Assembly: GCF_910594005.1 (NCBI RefSeq)
Contig: NC_057829.1
Span: 60,619,001-60,683,000 of the forward strand
Origin: Cervus elaphus
Lineage: Eukaryota > Chordata > Mammalia > Artiodactyla > Cervidae
Reading direction: 5' to 3'
DNA: 64,000 bases
In this document: one piece after another, positions 37,567 to 49,200 of the stretch
Position numbering within the stretch: the first letter of the stretch is position 1
Layout of the letters: every line of letters starts with the position of its first letter
Notes under the pieces: generated by a model
What the model saw: the letters and a program-made list of their open reading frames with translations, nothing else
Database searches by the model: none
Told to the model about the DNA's origin: nothing
Program-made: the position numbers and the translations under genes

Positions 37567-37705
37567 TTTTGTGTTTTTTTTAGGGGGTAGGTGCGAGCGC
37601 TGCAGCACACAGTTTACAGGATCTTAGATCTGGGACCAGGGATTGAACTGGGCTCCCAGAAGTGCAAGTGCAGAGTCCTAACCATTGGACAGCCAGGGAA
37701 GTCCC
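37567..37705 (-). mobile_element. CHR-type tRNA-derived SINE
   Basis: Reversed cetartiodactyl SINE: T-rich start (reversed tail), then gggattgaactgggctccca and ending cagggaagtccc. Confidence 0.7.
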
Positions 37706-38137
37706 TGTTGCTTAGTTTCAAAAAGAAGAAAACTGACATCTGGACATGTTATAAAGGAAATTTTCTCAGAGATAATGGCTAGAGAAGAAGATGGGAAGAA
37801 TTATATCTTAGTTTAGGAACAGCAATCACTATCTTAACAGAATACTGAGTTCAAAAAGTGACTTTTCTAAATTCTAGTAAAGGTTCCTAGCATTGATTTC
37901 CTGGTACTTTGCCATCTGTTGGGAAGAACATTGCCTCAGGTAAGGGCTATAAATAAGCACAAGCAAAAGGTTTCCAAGAGAAGAAAAACATGAGAGAGAT
38001 TTAACTGAGGACTTCTTGTAAGAAATAAAAATGAGTTAAACAGTAAATTTTCCTCCTAGAATACCTGAATAAATACTGGGAAGGACATTTTTAGCTCCCA
38101 GGAAAAATTCAGTTTCTAGCTAAATTTTATTTAGCCT

Positions 38138-38349
38138 GTGTGTGCTAAGTCACTTTAGTCACGTCCAACTCTTTGTGACCCTATGGACTGTAGCCCTCCA
38201 GGCTCCTTTGTCCACGGGGATTTTCCAGGCAAGAATACTGGAGTGGGTTGCCATGCCCTCCTTCAGGGGATCTTCCCAACCCAGGGATCAAATCTAGTCT
38301 CCTGGATTGGCAGGTGGGTTCTTTACCACTTGTGCCACCTGGGAAGCCC
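38138..38349 (-). mobile_element. Bov-tA SINE with 12-base target duplication
   Basis: Flanked by tttatttagcct at 38126-38137 and 38350-38361. Confidence 0.9.
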
Positions 38350-38824
38350 TTTATTTAGCCTATTAAGCACTAAAAAAAAAGACTTTAGTGCATTATAGAA
38401 TAAAACAGATGGGGTCTCTAAAAATGAATATAAACAGTCATTCTTCTATGAGCTATTAAATAAACTTTACCAAATACTTGTGATTTGAAAAGAAAATGTG
38501 ATTTTAAAAAATAATAATAAAAAACAGAAAAGAAAATGTGATTTTAAAAATGGAGTATAGGAATAAAAGCACAAAGCCAAAGACAGAGTCTATAAAATAT
38601 CTGCAGTGAGAAGGAAGAAGAGACAACTTAAGGTGACTGACAACTACCAGAAAATTAAGAGACAAGCTTGGATAATAGTGTGCAAAACTAAAAATATAAA
38701 GTATATATGGAGAGTGGTTAATGATCCCAGAGATCATTAACAAAGAAAAGCGGCGGGATTTGACTGGATTGTTGGTGATCTCTGGGAAGGCAATTTTAAT
38801 TAAATGATAAAAGCAAAGTAGATA

Positions 38825-39330
38825 CAGTAATCCCTGCTTATTTCTAAGGTACACATTCCAAGACTCCCAATGGATGCCTGAAACTGTGGATAGTACTGAA
38901 CTATATATATACTATGTTTTCTCCTATATCATATATATGATAAAATTTATAAATTAGGCACATAAGAAATTGACAATAATCAATAATAACTTTTATTACA
39001 GTATATTGCTGTAATTGTTTTATTTTGTTATTGGTTATTGTCAATCTCTTATGTGCCTAATTTAAAAATAGAACATTACAGCAATATACTGTAATAAAAG
39101 TTATGTGAATGTGGTTGGTCTCCTTAGTCAACTTCAGTTCTCTTGGAAATGTGGCAGTGCTTCTTCACTAGCAGACGTAGCCTCTCCAGTAATTGTTGCA
39201 TTTTTCAGTACAAAACTGTTCCTGAATCTGTATAACCATCCCTTACTTGCAGTAAATGGCTTGGTGTCATTTAATGGGTTCTTTTGCTGAAGTCTTTGTA
39301 CAGACTACATCACAAGTGATGGTACAGCAC
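38825..39330. mobile_element. Fossil DNA transposon with internal inverted duplication
   Basis: Starts cagtaatccctgcttatttc ... ccaatggatgcctgaaactg, typical of an old mariner/Tigger-group element. 38951-39103 is rearranged: an inverted copy of a 70-80 base segment lies between its forward halves. The right boundary is uncertain. Confidence 0.55.
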
Positions 39331-39428
39331 ATTACTCAAGTTGTGATAAGACAAAGTGCAAATTCATTTTGACTCAACCCCGAGGAAGGAAATAAAATTA
39401 ATCCACAGCAGATGGAAATTGTATAGAA

Positions 39429-39620
39429 CAGGGGTTGGGAAGCTAAGCGATGTTTTTGTAAATAAAGTGTTACTGAAACACAACCTCGCCCATTTCTTTG
39501 TGTTGCCTATGGCTGCTTTCAGGCTACAGTGGCAGACTTCAGTAGTTGTGACAGAGGCTATATGGCTGCAAACCTAAAATATCTACTATCTGGCCTTTTA
39601 AGAAACAATCTGTTGACCCT
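39429..39620. mobile_element. hAT-Charlie-type non-autonomous transposon
   Basis: Ends caggggttggg and ...gttgaccct as terminal inverted repeats, with the family interior readable in reverse (ctatatggctgcaaacctaa, atatctactatctggccttt). Confidence 0.7.
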
Positions 39621-39664
39621 ATATAGAATATACTGTCTTTACTGCCAAACTAGGTTTACACTGG

Positions 39665-40008
39665 AGCTTCCCTGGCAGCTCAGCTGGTAAAGAATCTGCC
39701 TGCAATGCAGGAGACCCTGCTTCAGTTCCTGGGTCAGGAAGATCCTCTGGAGAAGGGATAGGCTACCCAGTATTCCAACTCCAGTATTCATGGAATTCCC
39801 TGGTGGCTTAGATGGTAAAGAATCTGCCTACAATGTGGGAGACCTGGGTTCCATCCCTGGGTTGGAAGATTCCCTAGAGGAGGGCATGGCAATCCACTCC
39901 AGCATTCTTGCCTGGAGAACACCATAGACCGAGGAGCCTGGCGGGTTACAGTCCATGGGGTCACAACGAGTTGAACACAACTGAGCGAGGAAGCACAGCA
40001 CAGGTTCA
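39665..40008 (+). mobile_element. Tandem Bov-tA SINEs, the first truncated
   Basis: Two tRNA-related heads (39665-39790 and 39793-40008) in direct order. The first copy stops after the ccagtattc block, then a complete copy follows. Confidence 0.82.
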
Positions 40009-40979
40009 CACTGAAACAAAGACTCAAACGGAAAAGAAAAAAAACTAGCCCATAATCATGGTGTCCTATGTGAAGAGTTTCTGGAGTATTCAAAGCTTAA
40101 CCTGAAGAACTAGGGGACAGGATTAGGAGTTGGTGAACTGAGAAGACATGGTATTAATATAATAATAATTCCAGGAGTTAGGTGTACTTGAGGAACACCA
40201 CAGATTACAAATTATTTGCACATGTCCACATACTCCATAACGTTGCTATTTAAAGGAAGTATTTCTAGACTTTTTCTCTTTTTCTCCACTATCATTTTTC
40301 CTAAATTCCTATACAGAAGAACCCTAGAAAATCAAGATGGGAGACGCAGTGAGGATTTTATTCAGAATGACAGTTTGGCCAAATGATTTCGAGGTTTGGA
40401 CACGTTTATCTGTATGCATTATTTCAGATTATTAGGTGAGTAGAACTTCAGTTCTATTTCTACTTATGTCATAATGTACCAGTATAACCTGGAACATTAG
40501 TTTTGCAGCAGTTTCTTTACTTCCACATCTCCCCTCCCCTAAATGTACAAGGTTTGTTAGAAGTTTTAAACACTTTCTAAGTTTCTCTAGAATTAAAGCG
40601 CTAAGCACAACGCCTTATAGAGAAAGCAGCTAATAAACATTTGCTAAACGTTTGAATGAATGAAAGCGTACATAGCATCGCTGTGCGTCTTCCCATACTA
40701 ACAAGTTTCCTCACTTCCCCCCACGCCCCCGCCGAGTTTGCCACGACAAATTTCCAACCACAGAACATTTTATTTAACTCTTTATTTTAACACGGCGGTC
40801 AATCACTGGGAAAAGAAGATAAGACCATGTAAAGTTTATTTTTATTATTAAGCAACGATGACATGACATGTGTGTCCAGCATGCCCTATTTTAAGATTGA
40901 AAAATAAATTGTTTACACTAATAGCAGGCTCCGGAAGGAGAAAGGAACCGCACCCCCCCCCCCCCAACCCCTGCATATT
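40009..40979. other. Intergenic DNA left of the CC2D2B CpG island
   Basis: Mostly unassigned. 40590-40660 resembles the 3' end of a MIR. Confidence 0.45.
40953..40968. repeat. Poly(C) run
   Basis: About fifteen consecutive C (broken near its start by one A) at the left edge of the CpG island; a likely site of length error in reads. Confidence 0.85.
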
Positions 40980-41760
40980 CCAGCCGGTCTTTTGAGATGC
41001 CACACCCAAAGCGCCTGAACTCAAAGTATCTCTCCTCGCGGCAAGGCAGAGGCAGCGCAGAGCGAAGCAGGTCGCAGTCTCCCAGGCGCACCTGGACGGC
41101 GTGGGCGACCGCACTTCCACGGCCAGCTGGGGAGTATCCTCCACCAGGAACACCTGCTCAGAGGCGACTCGGGTGGTCACCCCGGGCCCGCGCAGGCCGG
41201 GGAGCGTGCGGCCGACACTTACCCGGATACAATTCTTCACCAGGACGAGAGATGTGGAGCTGTCACGATCCAGGCCAGCCCGCTTTCAGATCTCTTCCAG
41301 AACAGCCACCAGGGCAACTGCGGCTACTGAGGCACAAGCTCAGCGGCGGGTGATCAAAAGCCGCGGCTCCCACCAGGCACGCTAAGGCGGAGAGGAGGGT
41401 GAGCCCAAGCCCTGACAGCCAGGTGAGCAGAAGTAGCGCAACGAAGATTCCGGAAGGCACGGGCTCGGCGCGCGCTCCCGCCAGGCTGGCTGAGCGGCCA
41501 CATCGCGCATGCTCCTGGACCGCCTAGACGTCCAGCCCTGAGGAGGAAGAGCTCCGCAGGCTTGGGGTGCGTGGGATGCAGACGTCGCGAGCGCTGCGGG
41601 GCGGTTGGTGACAGCTCAGAGTCCGTGGTGAACTGCGCGTCCTGACTTCGCCGCCCAGGCGTAGCAGAAGTGCACCGACCATCCAGGTGAATGTCTTAAT
41701 GACCCATAAAATGTCCTTACCCTTCTCTGTCGGACACTCCAATATTTTGTCTGGTTGCAG
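40980..41760. promoter_or_regulatory. CpG island, probable CC2D2B promoter, possibly bidirectional
   Basis: GC-rich stretch with many CpG dinucleotides in an otherwise AT-rich region, ending about 1.5 kb before the first CC2D2B coding exon. On the + strand good donors occur at 41423 (ccag|gtgagc) and 41687 (ccag|gtgaat) that could end a non-coding first exon. On the - strand a near-consensus donor (cgg|gtaagt) has its last exon base at 41223, compatible with a divergent spliced transcript. Promoter activity is inferred, not seen. Confidence 0.6.
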
Positions 41761-42100
41761 CCCTACTCTGTGGAAAGAGCCGGCGGAGTCCCCAGACTAC
41801 CAGGGCCAGACCCGCATGGGCCACTGAGACTTGGAGTCCCTAAGAGCTGGCCCATCCATTAGTCATCACCTTTGGGAATTGATCAGGCTGAGAACCATTC
41901 CATCATACAGCATTAGAGAGCAGTGCTTGATTTGTTTCAAATCCAGGTTCGTATTATTGAGTCCCTACTGTGTGCTGAATACTTTGCTAGGATTGGTGGA
42001 GGGCAGATGAGTTCAGTGCCCAACTCTCGTCCTCACTTTAGAGCAGGCAGAAAGTGAGCTTGCAGGGTAGGCTGTAATGAACAAAAAATACGTTACTATC

Positions 42101-42182
42101 AGTGCTGCTGCTGCTGCTGCTAAGTCGCGTCAGTCGTGTCCGACTCTGTGCGACCGCATAGACGACAGCCCACCAGCCTAGT
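42101..42182 (-). mobile_element. BOV-A2 SINE fragment
   Basis: (gct)n start followed by aagtcgcgtcagtcgtgtcc and a truncated end. Confidence 0.82.
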
Positions 42183-43227
42183 GGAGATCGTAAAAGGACC
42201 AGAGTCAGGGGAAAAAAAAAATCCTGGAAGATGTGAGGTTTGAATGAGGCTTTGAAACGTGGAATGCTCTAGATTAAGGGAAAGCTGGAAAAATCAAACA
42301 ATGGAAATGCCAGGGAATATAAAGAAGAGTTTGGTCTGAGTATAGCTGAAGGTTTATTTTGAAGAGTGGTGAGCAGGGCTTAAAGTGGGGAAGTGGACAG
42401 AAGCTTTTTTGGCCTCACTTAGAGAAAGGTGCTCCGTTTAGAGTTTCTCTCCAGCAGGGACTGTAAGTACAGGTGCCAAGATACATGTTCAGGTTTATAT
42501 AAAATACAGCATCACAGGACTTAACTTGTGTCCAGTTTCTAGACCTCATGGTTCTCAGTGCTCTATGGATTAATACATTTTTATCAATCCTGGGATGAAC
42601 TTTGTGGGTAGTAAAATTATATTGCATTGTGTGTTGGATATAATCTTTCAAAATATACTACGGTTTTTATAATTTGTCACCTATTCAGTTTTTATGTATT
42701 ATAATGCCAGAAGTTTCAAGGGAATTAGACCCAATCTTTCTTGACCTACAGAAACAGGTTGTGATGTTTTCAGGTTTAGTTCTGAGAACAATGGATGATT
42801 TAATTTTGATGCCTTTCAAAGACGTGTACAGATTCATGAATCAGAAAATCCTTTGTCAAGACATTGTTCCTAGGTTTTCTTTTAGAAAATAAGATCACAG
42901 TTAACGAAAAGATACTAATTTTCAGACTTAGGTATGGAACACATGGAATTCATGCTAGTTTTTGTGAAACACTGTGAAATAATTCTGTCTCACACTTAAC
43001 TGTAGAATTTTTTGGTTAAGTTCCACCTTTTCCATATGCCAGTACCAGTAAAGATTAAATATTACAGATGATCAATAACTAAATAGTATTAAAGGCAATA
43101 ATGTGTTTCTTTGTTTAGTTTTTAGTTAAATTAAAAATTTTACATAGCATAAGTTTATCTTATGCATCAAAATAGTTATTTTCTCTCAGTAATATATCAT
43201 TCTTAAAAATATTTCTTATTTATTTAG
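42183..43227. other. Presumed first intron of CC2D2B, nothing recognised
   Basis: Lies between the CpG island and the exon with the start codon. A 72-codon ORF at 42674-42892 has no recognisable similarity. Confidence 0.45.
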
Positions 43228-43250
43228 AAAGTGGAAATGAGAGAACCATC

Positions 43251-43292
43251 ATGAAAAAGATTTCAAAGAGAAAAGAAGACATTTTTAGAAAA
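43251..43292 (+). CDS. CC2D2B: CC2D2B first coding exon
   Basis: The exon runs 43228-43292: acceptor ...cttatttatttag, donor gtaagg, with ATG at 43251. It encodes MKKISKRKEDIFRK, phase 0. The start context has A at -3. A five-codon upstream ORF (ATG at 43237) ends in a TGA that overlaps the main ATG. The exon is short and identified by splice sites and phase only. Confidence 0.65.
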
Positions 43293-46200
43293 GTAAGGTA
43301 TTAATGGAGTTTATAAGGATTTTGATTATGCAAAATAGCTCAATTATAAATGTAGGATAATCTTGGAAGAAATGATATATTTGGTTTTATATACAAATCA
43401 TACAGTTCATATGTTAAAAAATAATGTGAGAGTTTAAGGGTGATATACTGTTTGATCTGTCAATTATGTAATTAAGAGTATTAGAGGTGAATTATTTATA
43501 TATTTGCTTATTTATTTGTTCCCTTATTTAAATATTTATTTATCTATTCTCTCAGCCACCCACCCAGCAATCAGTTCCCTACTTTGCTAAAAAAAAAGAT
43601 GTTTTTCTTTTTTTTCATTCAGCAAGTGAAACATTTTTAGAACTGGTATCTACATGTCACCTGCAATAATTCCAATTAAGATTCATATTTTATTCCTGTC
43701 TTCTAAATGGGGATGGGCAGTTATGAAAAGTATATCCAGCATGTTGGGTGATATTATTAGGAATTAAAGGAGACCTCTATCAGTGGCATTGATGTTCCAT
43801 CACACCTTCAAGGTTTGCTGTCCCCTTGGTCAAGAATAAAAGTAGGTATTTTTAATTTTGTTGAGGAAAATGCTGAAGGTTTATTAAGAACAGAACATCT
43901 TAGTTCGTATTGACCTTATTCAGCAATTCTTAAGTGTGGTACAGAAACCACTGGTGGATTTTGGAGTTCTTTCAGAAAGTGTATAGATTAAACTTGCAAC
44001 TATGGTCATATCAATACACTCATGTCAATACCCTGCTTTGGCTTTTGACTCGAATCCATGTTTTTACTGTGATTATAAATCTGATGTGTGTCTGCTTGTG
44101 CCTCCCACTCCAGCTGCACACTAGTTTGGTTAGCATGTATAGTTGTTGTTTAAAGAGTCTTTTGCTATTCTATTTTTTTAACTTAAAATGAAAACCAAAC
44201 CTATCCATATTGTGCTGAAAAAGAGTTTAACATTGCTAGTATGGTTTCATTTTGGAATATTGAGGTTTAAAAAGTGGTGGAGGAAATAAATGCTGATTTT
44301 AACATGTTGAGTTTTTGATAATGGTAGGATATTCAATTAGGAATACCATTAGGCAACTAGAAATATGGTATTCAGGAGAGCAGTCAAGGTTAGAGACACA
44401 TTTAGGAAGTCATGGGAATATATACATTCTGCAAAGCCTTTGAATGTACCCACATTTAAGCTATTAAGAGAAGTGTGACCAATGAAGGCTACAAGGAGTA
44501 AGTGACCAGAGAGGTAGAATGATAAGAGGACAAGGATCTGGAAAGCTTTTAGAAAGTTATTCCAAGCTACAGAGTACTCAAGTAGTAGCTAACATTGATA
44601 TGGTGTTGAGTTTCAAAGTATTTTTATGTGTTTGATCTCATTTGATCTTCCTAAAAGATACATGAAGTAGGCAATATATGAACACTAGGAACTAACTACT
44701 GGATTTTATCATTAAAATGTCCTTTTAAATATTACAGAGAGCAATTTCTTAATTTAAAAATCTCCTATGTGTAAAGAGCTCATGCCTGCATGCTAAGTCA
44801 CTTCAGTCATGTCTAGCTATTTGCGACCTATGGACCATAACCCACCAGGTTTCTCTTTCCATGGAATTCTCCAGGCAAGAATACTGGAGTGGGTTGCCAT
44901 GCCCTTCTCCAGGGGATCTTCCCAACTCAGTGATTGAACCTGTATCTCTTCCTTCTCCTGCATTGGCAGATGGATTCTTTACCATTAGCGCCACTTGGGA
45001 AGCCATAAAGAGCTCATACCAACTGATAAAAGAGTGAAATTTAAGAAAATAGGCAAAAGATATGAATTGTCATTTTAAAGGAGATAGCTTTCGAAGGGCT
45101 GCTGCTGCTGCTAAGTCACTTCAGTCGTGTCCGACTCTGTGCGATCCCATAGACAGCAGCCCACCAGGCTCCTCTGTCCCTGGGATTCTCCAGGCAAGAA
45201 CACTGGAGTAGGTTGCCATTGCCTTCTCCATTCAAAGGACTGATGAACTTATGAAAAAATGTTAAATGCCGCAACAAAAAGATCCAAGGTAACCCTACCC
45301 CTCTTTTCTTGCAGATGTCAGAAGACACAGATAACACTGCAGTAGAAGAAAATGTAGAGAAGCATCTCCAAAAAGGTTCTCAATAAGTATACCACGGCTC
45401 TGATGCTGCTGGGTTTTATTTTTTTAATATAGATGACTAGTCCTACCCCACAGTTTCATTTGGGAACACAGTTTCTTAAAAGATGAGTTCAAACAGAAAC
45501 TAAACTTCCTGTATAATATTTAATATGAGTAGGCATAAGGAAATAATGGTAAAGTCAGTGCATGTAATAAAATTAAATTTTGTTTCCTCTCTCTTTCTCT
45601 GCAACATGGAAAATCTCCTCATAATTCAGACTGTGTTCAACCATAAAGATACAGAGATCTAGAACATGCTTCAGGAAGCTTCAGATCTCAGGAAGAAAGA
45701 TGTATAAACAGTGGTTTATCCCTGCTTCATTCATCTAGCACATATTTGTTAAGCACCTACTATATGCCATGTGTCATTCTAAGCTGAGAATAGAGTATAT
45801 ACAAACCAACTAATAATTTTTAAATTATATCATAGAATACTGCAGTTAAGAATGAAGATGTTTGGGGACTTTCCTGGTGGTCCAGTGGTTAATACTGCAC
45901 TTCCAGAGTGTATGGGTTTGATCCCTGGTGAGGGACCTAAGATCCCACATGCCTTATGGCCAAAAAGTTAAAAGAAAAAGAAGAAGGTTCTCATGACCTA
46001 TACTGATTTAGCTTTATGCTCACCGTTTATTTTCACCATTTTCTATTTACCATTAAGTACTCAAAGGCAGGGAGAAGAAAAAGGAAAATACAAGGCAAAG
46101 TGACCATTAGGTCCTCTATTTTCTGGGTCTAGGACCACATGATTCCCGTCCTCAATCCATATGGTAGATCATCTGATGGATGAATCAAAAATAATCCATG

Positions 46201-49200
46201 GCTTAGAGTGCACTCAGCAGCTGGTGCAGTCTTTATACTCAACAGGATTGTTTCATTTCCTGTAGGAGCTGGCAGGAATTGGGGTCAGCAGTATTATACT
46301 GAATTTTCAGAACTGACATAAGTGGTTAAAAATGAGTGTTTGAAGACTTACCTTTCTTTTTTTCAGATTCCTGCCTCTTCAGTTTAATCAAGTTGAAGTA
46401 TTGATATTTATTTATTTTGTAGACTATAGAGCAGATTATATAGAATGGCTTTGATATTTATTTTGTAGACTGTCTACAGTTTATATAGAATATTACTGTT
46501 TTCATGGATTTTTTTTTTCCTAAAAGGTAAAAAAAGGTTTCTCAGCAATTTTTTTTTCCTAGCCTAACTGCAAAATTCAGTCCTGATCATGGATCATTCC
46601 AGATGAAAAGGAGGAAGGGTCTAAGCTCTGTTTCCTAGATTCTAAACTCTCATGGGGCAGTGATTTGATCTTTATAATTGTCATGATCCAAAGAAATGCA
46701 TATTAGTTAGCTATTTAATAAGTACTCTATTGCTGTTTAGTTATACTTTAAGAAAGTGTCATGAGCTCTGTATTATGTTGGCTTCTTGATAGATTTGAAT
46801 GTAGAAGAAAATCGAAGCATTATAAAAACTCTGAGAGGCAAAGTAAGAGAAAAGCTAAAAAATGCCAAGGTAATGTTAATTTTTTTTTCTTTCTTATTTT
46901 CAAATTTACTGTTTAAATGCAGCATGTATCATGGTGAACTTTTCTTTGTCAGAAAAGAGCTAAAATTCAGTTTTAACATAACTCCTTAAATCCAAAAAGC
47001 TTTAGATTCTTTTCCTTGCTTTTTTTCCTTCAAACCTAAAGCCAAGAAAAATTAAGTGATTTACTTGTGGTCACTATATATGACATCTCAGGAGAGAACA
47101 TGTATATACTTTTTTTAAAAGAAAAACATTGAGAAGTCTTTGTTTTTATTCATTTTTGGCTGAAGACTTATGAGCATGATTAAATCTATATCTGTTTCCA
47201 TACTCTTCATTTGCATTGTGTTTCAGATTAATCAAGGTGAAAAATCATCAACTCAACTGCTCATTGATAATAAGATATATCAGTGGTCTAAGGTGAATAG
47301 CTCTTTTTTAACTTTTTAAAACAGCTTTATTGAGATGTACTTTACAGAGCAAAAATTCACCCATTTTAAGTGTACAGTTCAGTGAATTTTAGTAAACTTA
47401 CAGAATTATGCAGTCAACACTATAATCCAATTTTAGACCATTTTTGTGACTCTTGTGCCAATTTTCAGTCACTCTCTATTTCTACTTGACATTATTATTT
47501 TTTTTTTTAACTGTTCTACCAATTGACATTATTTTTTATCCTAAAAAATTATAATACAGTATTTTAGGTGATCCCTGACTTACAGATTTTGTTCTAAAAT
47601 CCAATGTGTAATCATATATTTGAAACTTGAAATGACAAAACATTTTGAAAGAACTGTGTTATTTAGAGTAAAGGCAAAGCAGCTTTAACAAAAAGATGCA
47701 AACTAAAATGTCTTCTTTAAGGTAGAAGTTTTATTTCTCTTTAATATAACAGATAAGTAGTCCAGGCTGCTAGGTGGAGAAGGACATGGCAACCCACTCT
47801 AGTATTCTTGCCTGGAGAATCCCATGGACAGAGGAGCCTGGCAGGCCGCAGTCTATAGGGTCACAGAGTCGGACAGAAGCAACTGAAGTCGGACTGAAGT
47901 GACTTGTATGTGCACACACCAGGCTGCTAGGAGAGTTCTGCCTCTTCAACACTTGGTTTCCATCCCTGAGTCCAGGGGCAAAACTCCAGGGTTTTCATTT
48001 GCTAGCCAAAGGCAAGGCAGGAGGAAGAGAGCCATAGGATTGCAGATTGATCTCTTGCAGGACAAGACCTGCAAATTGCACACCTTATTTCCACTAAAAG
48101 AACATGGGTGCATTGTCTAGATATCTAGTTAAAAGATTCTATTATTAGAGATAGGAAAAAAGACAATCATGAACAACTAGTCATTTTGCCATAAGCAATG
48201 AGAGTATTAAACCCTACAAACTTTAAAATGCAATGATCATTTCTTGGGTTTTTAGAAAATTCATCTGTGTCCTCTTTGTAATGTCCTTCTTGGATTCTTA
48301 GTACAAATTATTTTAATTAACTTTAAAAGTAAAAACAGACTAAAGAAAAGATGTTTGTCTATATGTTATTCATTCAACAAATGAATAAAAGTGTGCCTAG
48401 ATTGGATATAATTTAACTATGAATAGTAAAAAAAAAATAATAATAAGAAATTTGTCAAGATCACTTCGTTGAACGTCAAGAAAAGAGGTGAATAGGAAGA
48501 GAAATTGGCTTCTAAGAATTTCCATTACAAACTACTAAATTGGCATAGCTGCTCAGGAAGTTGAGGATTTTAGCAAATGACTTTGCAAAGACAAAGGGAA
48601 GTAAAAGTATATACTGACAATTTATATATAAGTATTGTTGAAAGTTAATGGACCACTATGACCCACCTCCCAGAATATTGGAAATAAAAGCAAAACTAAA
48701 TAAATGGGATCTAATGAAACTTAAAAGCTTTTGCACTACAAAGGAAACTATAAGTAAGGTGAAAAGACAGCCCTCAGATTGGGAGAAAATAATAGCAAAT
48801 GAAGAAACAGACAAAGGATTAATCTCAAAAATATACAAGCAACTCCTGCAGCTCAATTCCAGAAAAATAAATGACCCAATCAAAAAATGGGCCAGAGAAC
48901 TAAACAGACATTTCTCCAAAGAAGACATACAGATGGCTAACAAACACATGAAAAGATGCTCCACATCACTCATTATTAGAGAAATGCAAATCAAAACCAC
49001 AATGAGGTACCATTACACGCCAGTCAGGATGGCTGCTATCCAAAAGTCTACAAGCAATAAATGCTGGAGAGGGTGTGGAGAAAAGGGAACCCTCTTACAC
49101 TGTTGGTGGGAATGCAAACTAGTACAGCCACTATGGAAAACAGTGTGGAGATTCCTTAAAAAACTGGAAATAGAACTGCCATATGACCCAGCAATCCCAC

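Noticed and set aside
40848..41240. 130-codon - strand frame in the CpG island
   Set aside because: It runs through the likely splice donor at 41223 into unrelated sequence; no known similarity.
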